DNA of 5,974 nucleotides, taken from NCBI GenBank assembly GCA_031257815.1, contig JAIRNX010000057.1:1-5974 (forward strand), written 5' to 3'. Origin of the DNA: Lactobacillales bacterium. GTDB taxonomy: Bacteria; Bacillota; Bacilli; Lactobacillales; Streptococcaceae. The position numbers were made by a program, and so were the translations under genes. The notes beneath the pieces are model-generated. The model was not told where the DNA came from, did not search any database, and saw only the letters and a list, made by a program, of their open reading frames with translations. Below are positions 1-5,924 of this stretch, piece after piece; position 1 is the stretch's first letter, and each line of letters starts with the position of its first letter.

Positions 1-172
1 TCCCACCGCCGGCTTCATAAGACTTTGCTGGTTTTGTTAAAAAATTAAATGATAAATGAGGCAGACCACGTACTAAAATATAAAGCAAAAGTGAGGCTAA
101 AATCACTACAATAAATAAAGAGATAGTGTAAAGAGCAGCTGTAAATAATCGGTCTAACTTTTTTGGATTCAT
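1..172 (-). CDS. pstA: PstA, phosphate ABC transporter permease (N-terminal part, cut by left edge)
   Basis: These are the first 57 codons of the second integral membrane subunit of the Pst phosphate importer. The product begins MNPKKLDRLFTAALYTISLF, followed by one clear membrane helix at about residues 17-37, then GLPHLSFNFLTKPAKSYEAGG. The short basic N-terminus, first helix and 'G(L)..LS..FLT..P' segment are typical of PstA. The start ATG (172-170) overlaps the TGA of pstC as ATGA, so the two permease genes are translationally coupled. The conserved EAA loop that docks the ATPase lies beyond the edge. pstB and phoU would be expected further left but are not visible. Identity rests on the N-terminal pattern plus position after pstC, and is secure. 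Confidence 0.93.
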   Translation of the reverse strand, partial: MNPKKLDRLFTAALYTISLFIVVILASLLLYILVRGLPHLSFNFLTKPAKSYEAGGG

Positions 173-1092
173 GATTTTAATGATCCTCTCTTTCCAATCC
201 TCCGAATAATGATGTTGAAAATTAAGCTCATAAGCAGTAGCAACAGCGCCAGTGACCATAAGACATTATTCTCCAGCGTGCCCATAACGGTATTTCCGAT
301 CCCCATTGTTAAAACAGAAGTTAGTGTTGCTGCAGGAGTTGTCAAACTATCAGGCATCACCACAGCATTCCCAATAACCATCTGAATCGCCAAAGCTTCA
401 CCAAAAGCACGCGCCATCCCAAAAACAACTGCTGTTAAAATGCCAGAAGATGCTGCACGTAACAACACTCGCCAAATCGTTTGCGTACGCGTTGCGCCAA
501 GTGCTAAAGACGCTTCACGGTAATGCCTAGGAACCGCTTTTAAAGCATCCACGCTCATCGAAGTAACCGTTGGTAGAATCATTACAAATAACACAAATGT
601 GCCAGATAAAATGCCAAAGCCAGTGCCCCCAAAAAGACTGCGAACAGTTGGAACAATTACAGATAAGCCAATAAAACCGTAAACAACAGAGGGAATCCCT
701 ACTAAAAGCTCAATTACTGGTTGTAAAATTTTCACACCACGCTTTGGAGAAATCTCAGTCATAAACACTGCCGCCCCACAAGCACATGGCGTTGCTACAA
801 TTGCTGATAGAAATGTTACCAAAAAAGAAGTAACAATCATAGGTAATGCGCCAACCAAAGGCTGACCGTAATTGTCCGTTTGTCCAGGACTCCAGTTGAG
901 TCCAAATAAAAAAGAAAAAACATTAACTTTATCTATAAAGAATGTTGCCAAACCCTTACTTGCAACAAAATAAATAATCATCCCTACAGTCAGCACGATT
1001 AACGAAATGCAAATAAAGCTAATCAATTTGCCAAAACTCTCCATCCTTGCACGTTTAGATTTAGATAAAAGTTCTGTTTTTATACCTTCCAC
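169..1092 (-). CDS. pstC: PstC, phosphate ABC transporter permease
   Basis: This is an integral membrane subunit of the PstSCAB importer, forming the phosphate path with PstA. The chosen start is GTG at 1092-1090, giving 307 aa. It has a strong GGAGGA site (1107-1102) nine bases upstream, whereas the longer open frame from a GTG at 1131 has none. The product has a basic N-terminus (KSKRAR), a first helix at about 23-46, a periplasmic-side loop containing LNWSPGQTDNYG, and five more hydrophobic segments. The permease EAA loop YREASLALGATRTQTIWRVL starts near residue 191, with the key E, A and G present. MARAFGEALA follows in the next helix, as is usual in PstC. It lies 95 bases after pstS with a dyad-rich spacer between, and overlaps pstA by four bases. 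Length and motifs are complete; nothing suggests damage. Confidence 0.97.
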   Translation of the reverse strand: MEGIKTELLSKSKRARMESFGKLISFICISLIVLTVGMIIYFVASKGLATFFIDKVNVFSFLFGLNWSPGQTDNYGQPLVGALPMIVTSFLVTFLSAIVATPCACGAAVFMTEISPKRGVKILQPVIELLVGIPSVVYGFIGLSVIVPTVRSLFGGTGFGILSGTFVLFVMILPTVTSMSVDALKAVPRHYREASLALGATRTQTIWRVLLRAASSGILTAVVFGMARAFGEALAIQMVIGNAVVMPDSLTTPAATLTSVLTMGIGNTVMGTLENNVLWSLALLLLLMSLIFNIIIRRIGKRGSLKS

Positions 1093-1101
1093 GCAAAAAA
1101 A

Positions 1102-1107
1102 TCCTCC
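1102..1107 (-). promoter_or_regulatory. Ribosome binding site of pstC (decides the start)
   Basis: GGAGGA lies nine bases before the GTG at 1092-1090. It falls inside the longer open frame that begins at 1131, so it marks the shorter frame as the translated one. This removes 13 residues (MTIEFFNIGGFFC), which do not look like a PstC N-terminus. Confidence 0.85.
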
Positions 1108-1136
1108 AATATTAAAAAACTCAATAGTCACTTATC

Positions 1137-1162
1137 AAATTTGAACAATATTGTTCAAATTT
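1137..1162 (-). repeat. Perfect 26-bp AT-rich palindrome between pstS and pstC
   Basis: The half AAATTTGAACAAT is followed by its exact reverse complement, centred between 1149 and 1150. In the pst transcript it can fold into a hairpin of about 11 base pairs with a small AU loop. It is not followed by a U-run, so it does not look like an intrinsic terminator. Possible roles are an mRNA-stabilising or processing hairpin that lets PstS be made in excess over the permeases, or a DNA operator. The sequence cannot decide between these. Confidence 0.75.
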
Positions 1163-1188
1163 AAATAACAATAATTGTTTTTTAAATT
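1158..1188 (-). repeat. Second imperfect 31-bp palindrome abutting the pstS stop
   Basis: The 15-base arms 1158-1172 and 1174-1188 pair at 14 of 15 positions around base 1173; the only mismatch is 1166/1180. The core AACAAT-A-ATTGTT repeats the core of the neighbouring palindrome (AACAATATTGTT). The two dyads share bases 1158-1162, so full RNA hairpins from both cannot form together. The structure begins at the last base of the pstS stop codon. No U-run follows in the direction of transcription. Confidence 0.65.
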
Positions 1189-2051
1189 CATTTTTCCACT
1201 ACTTGTCCATCTGCATTACGCTTCACTTTCATTGCCGTCATCGGCACATAACCCAGCTTGTTCACTATTGTATTTTGAACATCAAAGCTTGTTACATAAT
1301 CCAGAAATTCTTTGGTTAAAGATTTCGGTTTAGGCTCACCCTTAGTATACATATGCTCATATGACCAGATCGGCCATTTACCTTGTGCAACATTTTCCTT
1401 TGTCGGCTTTATTCCATCGATGTTTAACTTTATTACATCCCCAGAAATATAAGAAAAAGCTAGATAGCTAATTGCTCCAGGCGTACCCTTTACAATTTGG
1501 CGCACCATTCCTGAAGAATCTTGCTCTTGTGCTACATGCGGAGGTTTACCATTCATGATGCATTTTTCAAATGTCAAGCGCGTACCAGACCCTGATGCCC
1601 GATTAATCAATACTATCGGAATATCTCTGCCACCAACTTCTTTCCATCTTAAGATTTGACCTGAAAAAATATCCCGCAGCTGATCTAAAGTAAGATTTTT
1701 AACGTTGGCGTACTTATTTACCACTGGAGCAATACCAACAACACAAACTTTATGATCTACTAACTTGCTAGCATCAATTCCTGACTTTTCTTCAGCAAAC
1801 ATATCCGAATTTCCGATTTGCACTGCACCAGATTGAACCTGTGCTAAACCTGTACCACTTCCTCCACCTTGAACAAGGATAAATTTTTTTAAATGAATAT
1901 TGCTAAAATTCTCTGCCACTGTTTCAACCAAAGGTTGCAAAGATGATGAACCTACAGCTGTAATTGACTTCCCTTTATCAATTTTATAACAACTGCTAAG
2001 ACAAAAAACAGTTAATACGGCAAATAAACAAAACATCAGCTTTGATTTCAT
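1188..2051 (-). CDS. pstS: PstS, phosphate-binding lipoprotein of the Pst importer
   Basis: This is the extracytoplasmic phosphate-binding subunit, tethered to the outer face of the membrane. The 287-aa product starts with a lipoprotein signal: MKSK, a hydrophobic stretch, then lipobox LSSC with Cys21 as the lipidation site. The phosphate-binding loops of the family are all visible: GSSSLQP at 34-40, GGGSGTG at 62-68, NSD at 81-83 and RASGSGTR at 151-158. TPGAISYL (190-197) and GYVPM (267-271) also fit the family. The length is normal. The ATG is preceded by AGGGGG four bases upstream. It is the first gene of the pst operon, and pstC follows after a spacer with two dyads. In Firmicutes pst operons are normally induced by phosphate limitation through PhoPR, but I could not make out a convincing Pho box here. 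Confidence 0.97.
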   Translation of the reverse strand: MKSKLMFCLFAVLTVFCLSSCYKIDKGKSITAVGSSSLQPLVETVAENFSNIHLKKFILVQGGGSGTGLAQVQSGAVQIGNSDMFAEEKSGIDASKLVDHKVCVVGIAPVVNKYANVKNLTLDQLRDIFSGQILRWKEVGGRDIPIVLINRASGSGTRLTFEKCIMNGKPPHVAQEQDSSGMVRQIVKGTPGAISYLAFSYISGDVIKLNIDGIKPTKENVAQGKWPIWSYEHMYTKGEPKPKSLTKEFLDYVTSFDVQNTIVNKLGYVPMTAMKVKRNADGQVVEK

Positions 2052-2070
2052 AATTCCCCCTAACTTATAA

Positions 2071-2099
2071 ATTATATATGAAAATTTCCTTTCTCTTTA
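2071..2099 (-). promoter_or_regulatory. Possible pstS promoter (good -10, poor -35)
   Basis: On the minus strand TATAAT (2076-2071) lies 17 bases after TAAAGA (2099-2094). The -10 matches the consensus fully, but the -35 matches only three of six positions, which would fit an activator-dependent promoter. The predicted transcript start would be near 2064, leaving a leader of only about a dozen bases carrying the AGGGGG site. In such AT-rich DNA a TATAAT can occur by chance, so this is tentative. Confidence 0.4.
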
Positions 2100-2130
2100 C
2101 TCTTTTTAAAATTTCTTGAGAAAAGTAATT

Positions 2131-2355
2131 TCATAAATCCAAATCACTCCACATTTCATTATAAAATAAGAATTCAGTTTTAGAGTCTTGTAAAATTGAT
2201 TTTGCTTTCTCACCAAGTTTTAAGTCAAGGTCTTCTTCAATTTTTTCAAAAATAGCAGATTCAATAAAATCATCCGTTCGTTTAATACCATAAAAATTCA
2301 TATATTCACTAACTAACTCTTCTTCTTTGTTAAAATGAAGTGAAATAGTAGACAT
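2131..2355 (-). CDS. RelB/DUF6290-like antitoxin, apparently without a partner toxin
   Basis: The 74-aa product (from ATG 2355-2353) begins MSTISLHFNKEEELVSEYMN and looks like the ribbon-helix-helix antitoxins of the RelB/DinJ/DUF6290 group. It has a short N-terminal strand (STISLHF), a first helix (EEELVSEYMNFY), the turn 'GIK', a second helix (TDDFIESAIFEKIEEDLDLK), then an acidic C-terminal tail of the type that wraps around a RelE-family toxin. Such proteins usually repress their own promoter and neutralise an mRNA-cleaving toxin encoded just downstream. Here only 76 bases of non-coding DNA and then pstS follow, so the toxin is missing locally. The ATG is preferred over the GTG at 2364 because AAGGA (2370-2366) is ten bases before the ATG but only one base before the GTG. 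The ATPase gene ends 52 bases upstream. Family assignment is by pattern; a role as a stand-alone regulator is also possible. Confidence 0.8.
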   Translation of the reverse strand: MSTISLHFNKEEELVSEYMNFYGIKRTDDFIESAIFEKIEEDLDLKLGEKAKSILQDSKTEFLFYNEMWSDLDL

Positions 2356-2365
2356 TATACTCACA

Positions 2366-2370
2366 TCCTT
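2366..2370 (-). promoter_or_regulatory. Ribosome binding site of the RelB-like gene
   Basis: AAGGA ends ten bases before the ATG at 2355-2353. It practically touches the in-frame GTG at 2364, which excludes that codon as the start. Confidence 0.65.
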
Positions 2371-2407
2371 TTGTACTATTGTTGCATCGTTTATACTTAT
2401 TTGAAAG

Positions 2408-3076
2408 TCATTTTAGCACATCAAATTGATCATGTCGTGTCACTCCCCTTTCCTTGTTCAAATCAATGATCTGATCCGCCAACTGTATTGTCATTTCCTT
2501 CTGATGCGAAGAAAAAATAACCAAAACATGGGATTTTATGGATTGAATGATTTCCATTGCTACTTTTTGACTGTTTTCATCCAAGACATGAAAGGGTTCA
2601 TCTAAAAGTAGCACTTGAATCTCTCTTGCGAGCATCAAAGAAAAATACAATTTGTATTTCATCCCACTGGAGTACTCCTCAATTGCTTGAGTAAGTGCGT
2701 CTAAACGGAGTTGTTGTAGAAATAACAAGACTTTTTCTTTATATTTTTGATAAGCTGCTTTTTTCATTTCCCATAATTCAGCCATCAAATCGATATGATC
2801 ATAAGCGTTAAGCAAAGGGTACAGGCTAATGTTACAAGGAATATAGGCTGTTTGAAATTTGATTTCTTTTTGAGTCAATGATTTTTGATTATACAAAATA
2901 ACTCCGTGATCTGGTTGATACCATCCCGCCAAAAGATTAAGTAACGTTGTTTTCCCGATACCATTCTCTCCAACAATAGCATAAATGCTTCTTTCTTTAA
3001 AAATCAGATTTAATTGAGTAAACACATTTGTGTTTTTATGATAGCTATATTCTAAATCGTTAATAGACACATTCAT
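2408..3076 (-). CDS. ABC transporter ATPase of the membrane cassette (AS-48D-like)
   Basis: This is a single nucleotide-binding domain of 222 aa that would energise export or self-protection together with the adjacent membrane proteins. Walker A is GENGIGKTT at 36-44. The signature is shortened to YSSGMK (135-140, canonical LSGGQ). Walker B is VLLLDEP (155-161), the D-loop region is VLDEN (164-168), and the switch histidine is H191 in FSSHQKEM. The Q-loop is unusual: in TAYIPCNISLYP a Cys (81) stands where Gln, or Glu/Asp in many ABC-2 type ATPases, is expected. There are no membrane helices, so the permease must be a separate protein. The start ATG overlaps the stop of the upstream 163-aa gene by four bases (ATGA), and GGAG lies about 11 bases upstream. 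This is the last gene of the cassette. In circular-bacteriocin clusters the equivalent ATPase is needed for secretion and immunity; applying that role here is inference. Confidence 0.9.
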   Translation of the reverse strand: MNVSINDLEYSYHKNTNVFTQLNLIFKERSIYAIVGENGIGKTTLLNLLAGWYQPDHGVILYNQKSLTQKEIKFQTAYIPCNISLYPLLNAYDHIDLMAELWEMKKAAYQKYKEKVLLFLQQLRLDALTQAIEEYSSGMKYKLYFSLMLAREIQVLLLDEPFHVLDENSQKVAMEIIQSIKSHVLVIFSSHQKEMTIQLADQIIDLNKERGVTRHDQFDVLK

Positions 3077-3564
3077 AAATGCACCACTCCTATTACTAGA
3101 CTTCCTGCAGATAAAACAATTCCTAAAATAGCAACCACATTGGCTGCAAATTTACTCACTTTGACATAATCGATGAGCATTTTACGAAAAAGAAAAATCA
3201 TACTCATACCCCAAAGGAAACTCCAACTAAAGATAAAAGATACTGAGATTTTTTTATTTTGATTAAACACAATCAAAAAAGTATTTATCAGTAACTGCAG
3301 ACTATTGAATACGACAACCGTCAAATACAGCCTTTTAAAAAGGTAATTTTGATAAATAATACTAATAACTAAACCAATCAAGCAAGTTAACAATAGACTA
3401 ATCAGCATAAAAACAGGAATAAGCAGTACAATTGCTACTATCCAAGTGATGACCAAAAAAGAAATGTTGTGAAAATTTTCTTTATTTAGCAAGTAAAGGC
3501 AAAATAAATAATCACTTAAAAAAAGTGCCGCTAAGGTGGTAATCATCGCAAAATTTTTATTCAT
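3073..3564 (-). CDS. Small hydrophobic membrane protein, five predicted helices (AS-48C1-like position)
   Basis: The 163-aa product is almost wholly membrane-embedded. It has hydrophobic segments at about 7-26, 35-71 (long, perhaps two helices), 80-100, 106-127 and 141-161, joined by short basic loops (YLFKR, NQNKK, FRKMLIDYVKVSK). There is no signal peptide and no catalytic motif that I recognise. The layout resembles Yip1-domain proteins, but I cannot assign it to that family by eye. It lies between the SpoIIM-like gene and the ATPase gene and overlaps the latter by ATGA. That suggests it is the permease partner of the ATPase or a self-immunity protein. A clear AAGGAGA (3583-3577) lies 12 bases before the ATG. 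The gene is surely real; its function is inferred only from position. Confidence 0.85.
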   Translation of the reverse strand: MNKNFAMITTLAALFLSDYLFCLYLLNKENFHNISFLVITWIVAIVLLIPVFMLISLLLTCLIGLVISIIYQNYLFKRLYLTVVVFNSLQLLINTFLIVFNQNKKISVSFIFSWSFLWGMSMIFLFRKMLIDYVKVSKFAANVVAILGIVLSAGSLVIGVVHL

Positions 3565-3586
3565 AGACTAAAAATATCTCCTTTTT

Positions 3587-4135
3587 TCAACTGACCTTAC
3601 TAATTTTTGCTTCTATCAAAGCAGCTACAGCAATCAAAGCAAAGCCTAGCAACAAACCGTAGAATAATATTTGAAAAAATTTTATAAAGAGTTGAGTATT
3701 CCCTGTTTTCAGTATTTGATAACCTACTATTAATGGAAGACTACTCAGTGCACTGAAAATCATCAATCCAAAAATCTCAAAGAAAAAATGAGGAAGAAGA
3801 CCAGTGATTACTTGCTGCAACTTTTCTGCTGAATAAAGAAAAATTAACAATTTTCCAATCAAAAATCCATTGATAAAAAGCACAATATGCGCATAAATGC
3901 TTCCCGTAATTCCACCAACAACTAAGATAAAAAAGCAAATTTTGATATTGTGAATAAAGAGTTCCCAAAAATTAGATTTTCTTAAATGAGTCCCAAGAGA
4001 CGAAATTGGAACTCCCAATACACTACCTGAAAAAATTCCACTTAAAAAAACCATTCCCGATAAATAAAAAATTCTTTTCGTCCAGGACTGTAAGAACCTG
4101 TCAACAAGTTCTAAGCTTTTTTCATTTGAGTTCAT
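3587..4135 (-). CDS. SpoIIM/DUF95-family integral membrane protein
   Basis: The 182-aa product carries the marks of the stage II sporulation protein M (DUF95) family. These are 'F..HNIKICFFILVVGGITGS' with Asn63, the NG pair in LFINGFLIGK (89-90), the PH...E motif in LLPHFFFEIFG (Pro115, His116, Glu120), and the closing AALIEA (171-176). There are about five hydrophobic segments (23-43, 64-84, 85-101, 110-138, 152-176). In spore formers SpoIIM belongs to the engulfment complex, but small family members also occur in bacteriocin clusters of non-sporulating lactic acid bacteria (for example AS-48C and its relatives), where they assist maturation, secretion or immunity. The start ATG lies inside the end of the upstream 567-aa gene (14-base overlap), with AAGGA within that gene, so translation is coupled. 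Family call by motif; precise biochemical role unknown. Confidence 0.87.
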   Translation of the reverse strand: MNSNEKSLELVDRFLQSWTKRIFYLSGMVFLSGIFSGSVLGVPISSLGTHLRKSNFWELFIHNIKICFFILVVGGITGSIYAHIVLFINGFLIGKLLIFLYSAEKLQQVITGLLPHFFFEIFGLMIFSALSSLPLIVGYQILKTGNTQLFIKFFQILFYGLLLGFALIAVAALIEAKISKVS

Positions 4136-5825
4136 TGACTTTTACCAGTCCTTTAATCAAGATTTTTTGACAAGTATACAAAATGAAAAAAGTTGCAATA
4201 AAAAGATAAATCACTTCTATCGGGAATAGTATTCTTTTCCACGAATGATCGATGAAGAGAAAAATAACGCTCACTAATGTAATAACTTTGGTTAAGATTT
4301 TACGAGGAATCTCTTGCAATTTTCCGATAATTGTTTCTTCATCTTTTGACTGTCCAATTTCAGTTTCATTATTAAAATCAAATTTGGTTGCTAAGGGTAC
4401 CATGTACATTTGAATGAAGGGATAGATATAAAATCCAAGAACAACGATCAATAAAATTGATATTAAATATATCAAGGTGAGGTCAGTTAACCAAAAAAAA
4501 AGGACATCTATTCCTATCCAAACAATCATCGAAGAAGTAAACATGCTGCGAAAAATCCATAATTTTTCAGCAAAAACTTTTGGCCATCCATTTGGTGCAG
4601 ATCGAATCAATGGAAGCTGTTTTCTCTCAATGCCAAAGGAAAAATAAGGATAAAGGTCTCCTCTTACTTGAGCACTTTGGTTGCCCATCATAAATAAATT
4701 TGTCCAAAGCAAAACTTGTGCTTGTGAGATAGGATCATTTTTTATGTAAAAAATGATAGTACTGCCCACTCCTAAATAGACACATGATTCATAGGTAATC
4801 AAAAAATATTCTAAAAAATTATTCGCAAACAACCATCTTTTGTCTTTAAAGTTTAAAAGATTATTTTTCAATAAAACAGGATGGGTATGTTTTTTAGCAA
4901 GATGATAGACAATGAATGTATAAACATTAAAAAAGTCATACTTATTAGTAATGACAACCTTTTTGTGGGTGGACAAAAAACGAATCGGTAGAATAGAAAC
5001 CAAAAATACTAAAAAGATCAGTACCAATATTCCCATTAATAAATGTTGTCCATTTATTTGGTTTAAAGTTACTTCCAGTTTATGTATAAACTGTTTGATT
5101 CCATTGAAATAAAAATCAAAAATTTCTTTTGCGATCTGATGAGAAATTTTTTTGTTTGAAAAGTCTTTAATACTTTTTATATGTTTGGAAAGAGAAAAAT
5201 AAATATGTCCATAGATAAAAACAATGATTGCTTTTCCAACAAAAAACCAAAAAATTCCGCTCAATAAATAAACTACTAATCGCAATAATCCAATTTTTTG
5301 TATTTGTTTATGATATATATAGGCTCCCATCAAACGGTTACTAAGGTAATAAAAGGATAAATAAATAAAAAGAATAACGGGAAAAAATATTAATCTATTT
5401 CCATTTGTTTTTAGACTCATTAAACTGAGTAAAGTTAGTACCCCAAAAAAAGAGGATGAAAACAGAAGATGCTCTATTAAACTGGTGAGCAAAAGAATTT
5501 TACTTAAACTTTTAACATTTTTTGGACTCAATTCTCTAAATTCTTCAAAAGGGAAAACATGTGTTTGACGATAACTAAAAAATCCTGTGAAAATTCCCAA
5601 AATAATTATAAAAAATAAATAGAATCGAATATTCAAAGATAAGCGTTGTAAAAAGAAATAATACCCACCAAAGCTTATCACTAAAGAAGTAAATACTTCT
5701 AAGGTAAAACTTAGAAGTATATAAACTTTCATAGAAATTTTTTGATTATAGTTAGATAAAAACCGTTTTAACAAGCTTGTTTGTTGGATTAATCGAATTT
5801 TTAAAAGTAAACGGACTAATTTCAT
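4122..5825 (-). CDS. Large polytopic membrane protein of the cassette (AS-48B-like)
   Basis: From ATG 5825-5823 this gives 567 aa beginning MKLVRLLLKIRLIQQTSLLK. GGAGA (5835-5831) sits five bases upstream. A longer frame from ATG 5912 (596 aa) has only a weak AAAAAAGA upstream and a polar, unconserved-looking extension. The product has about ten to twelve hydrophobic segments in two blocks: helices between 34 and 211, a soluble loop at about 212-260 (HIKSIKDFSNKK...), one helix at 262-280, a more polar region at 281-430 and a second block of helices at 430-553. No protease, ATPase or radical-SAM motif is seen. The large membrane proteins of circular-bacteriocin clusters have the same size, hydrophobicity and position before the DUF95 gene, and are proposed to take part in leader removal, cyclisation or export. 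I infer the same type of role from context, not from a recognised domain. It heads the visible operon, and its substrate gene should lie upstream. Confidence 0.85.
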   Translation of the reverse strand: MKLVRLLLKIRLIQQTSLLKRFLSNYNQKISMKVYILLSFTLEVFTSLVISFGGYYFFLQRLSLNIRFYLFFIIILGIFTGFFSYRQTHVFPFEEFRELSPKNVKSLSKILLLTSLIEHLLFSSSFFGVLTLLSLMSLKTNGNRLIFFPVILFIYLSFYYLSNRLMGAYIYHKQIQKIGLLRLVVYLLSGIFWFFVGKAIIVFIYGHIYFSLSKHIKSIKDFSNKKISHQIAKEIFDFYFNGIKQFIHKLEVTLNQINGQHLLMGILVLIFLVFLVSILPIRFLSTHKKVVITNKYDFFNVYTFIVYHLAKKHTHPVLLKNNLLNFKDKRWLFANNFLEYFLITYESCVYLGVGSTIIFYIKNDPISQAQVLLWTNLFMMGNQSAQVRGDLYPYFSFGIERKQLPLIRSAPNGWPKVFAEKLWIFRSMFTSSMIVWIGIDVLFFWLTDLTLIYLISILLIVVLGFYIYPFIQMYMVPLATKFDFNNETEIGQSKDEETIIGKLQEIPRKILTKVITLVSVIFLFIDHSWKRILFPIEVIYLFIATFFILYTCQKILIKGLVKVNELK

Positions 5826-5830
5826 TAATC

Positions 5831-5835
5831 TCTCC
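5831..5835 (-). promoter_or_regulatory. Ribosome binding site of the large membrane protein (decides the start)
   Basis: GGAGA lies five bases before ATG 5825-5823. The alternative upstream start at 5912 has no comparable site, so the shorter, 567-residue protein is favoured. Confidence 0.7.
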
Positions 5836-5840
5836 ATCTT

Positions 5841-5874
5841 CAAACAATCGATTATCGATACTTTTCTTGTTTTG
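5841..5874 (-). other. Weak hairpin in the leader of the large membrane protein gene
   Basis: An inner dyad ATCGAT-T-ATCGAT (5847-5859) is flanked by CAAACAA (5841-5847) and TTGTTTTG (5867-5874), which can also pair. The structure lies just upstream of the GGAGA site and has no U-run. It could slow transcription or translation between a preceding peptide gene and the transport genes, but it is AT-rich and of low predicted stability. Confidence 0.3.
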
Positions 5875-5924
5875 GATACATGACTGTTGATCAAATTTTT
5901 ATCGCAAACCATCTTGATTCTTTT

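Noticed and set aside
1093..1131. Longer PstC starting at GTG 1131
   Set aside because: No ribosome binding site upstream, and the strong GGAGGA lies inside this extension, nine bases before the GTG at 1092.
2112..2123. TTTCT-TG-AGAAA inverted repeat followed by T-rich DNA downstream of the antitoxin gene, as a terminator
   Set aside because: Only five mostly A-T pairs with a two-base loop; it cannot form a stable terminator hairpin.
2077..2130. Pho box (TTAACA-like direct repeats) upstream of pstS
   Set aside because: Only loose AT-rich matches without the regular 11-bp spacing were found on either strand; not distinguishable from background.
3777..3968. 63-codon open frame on the minus strand inside the SpoIIM-like gene
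   Set aside because: It lies wholly within the 182-aa gene in another frame, has no supporting ribosome binding site and no recognisable product, while the host frame carries clear family motifs.
3587..4135. SpoIIM similarity as evidence that the organism forms spores
   Set aside because: The family also occurs in bacteriocin and export clusters of non-sporulating lactic acid bacteria, and the neighbouring genes here are not sporulation genes.
5826..5912. Longer 596-aa form of the large membrane protein starting at ATG 5912
   Set aside because: Weak upstream signal compared with GGAGA before ATG 5825; the 29-residue extension is polar and the dyad at 5841-5874 looks like leader DNA.
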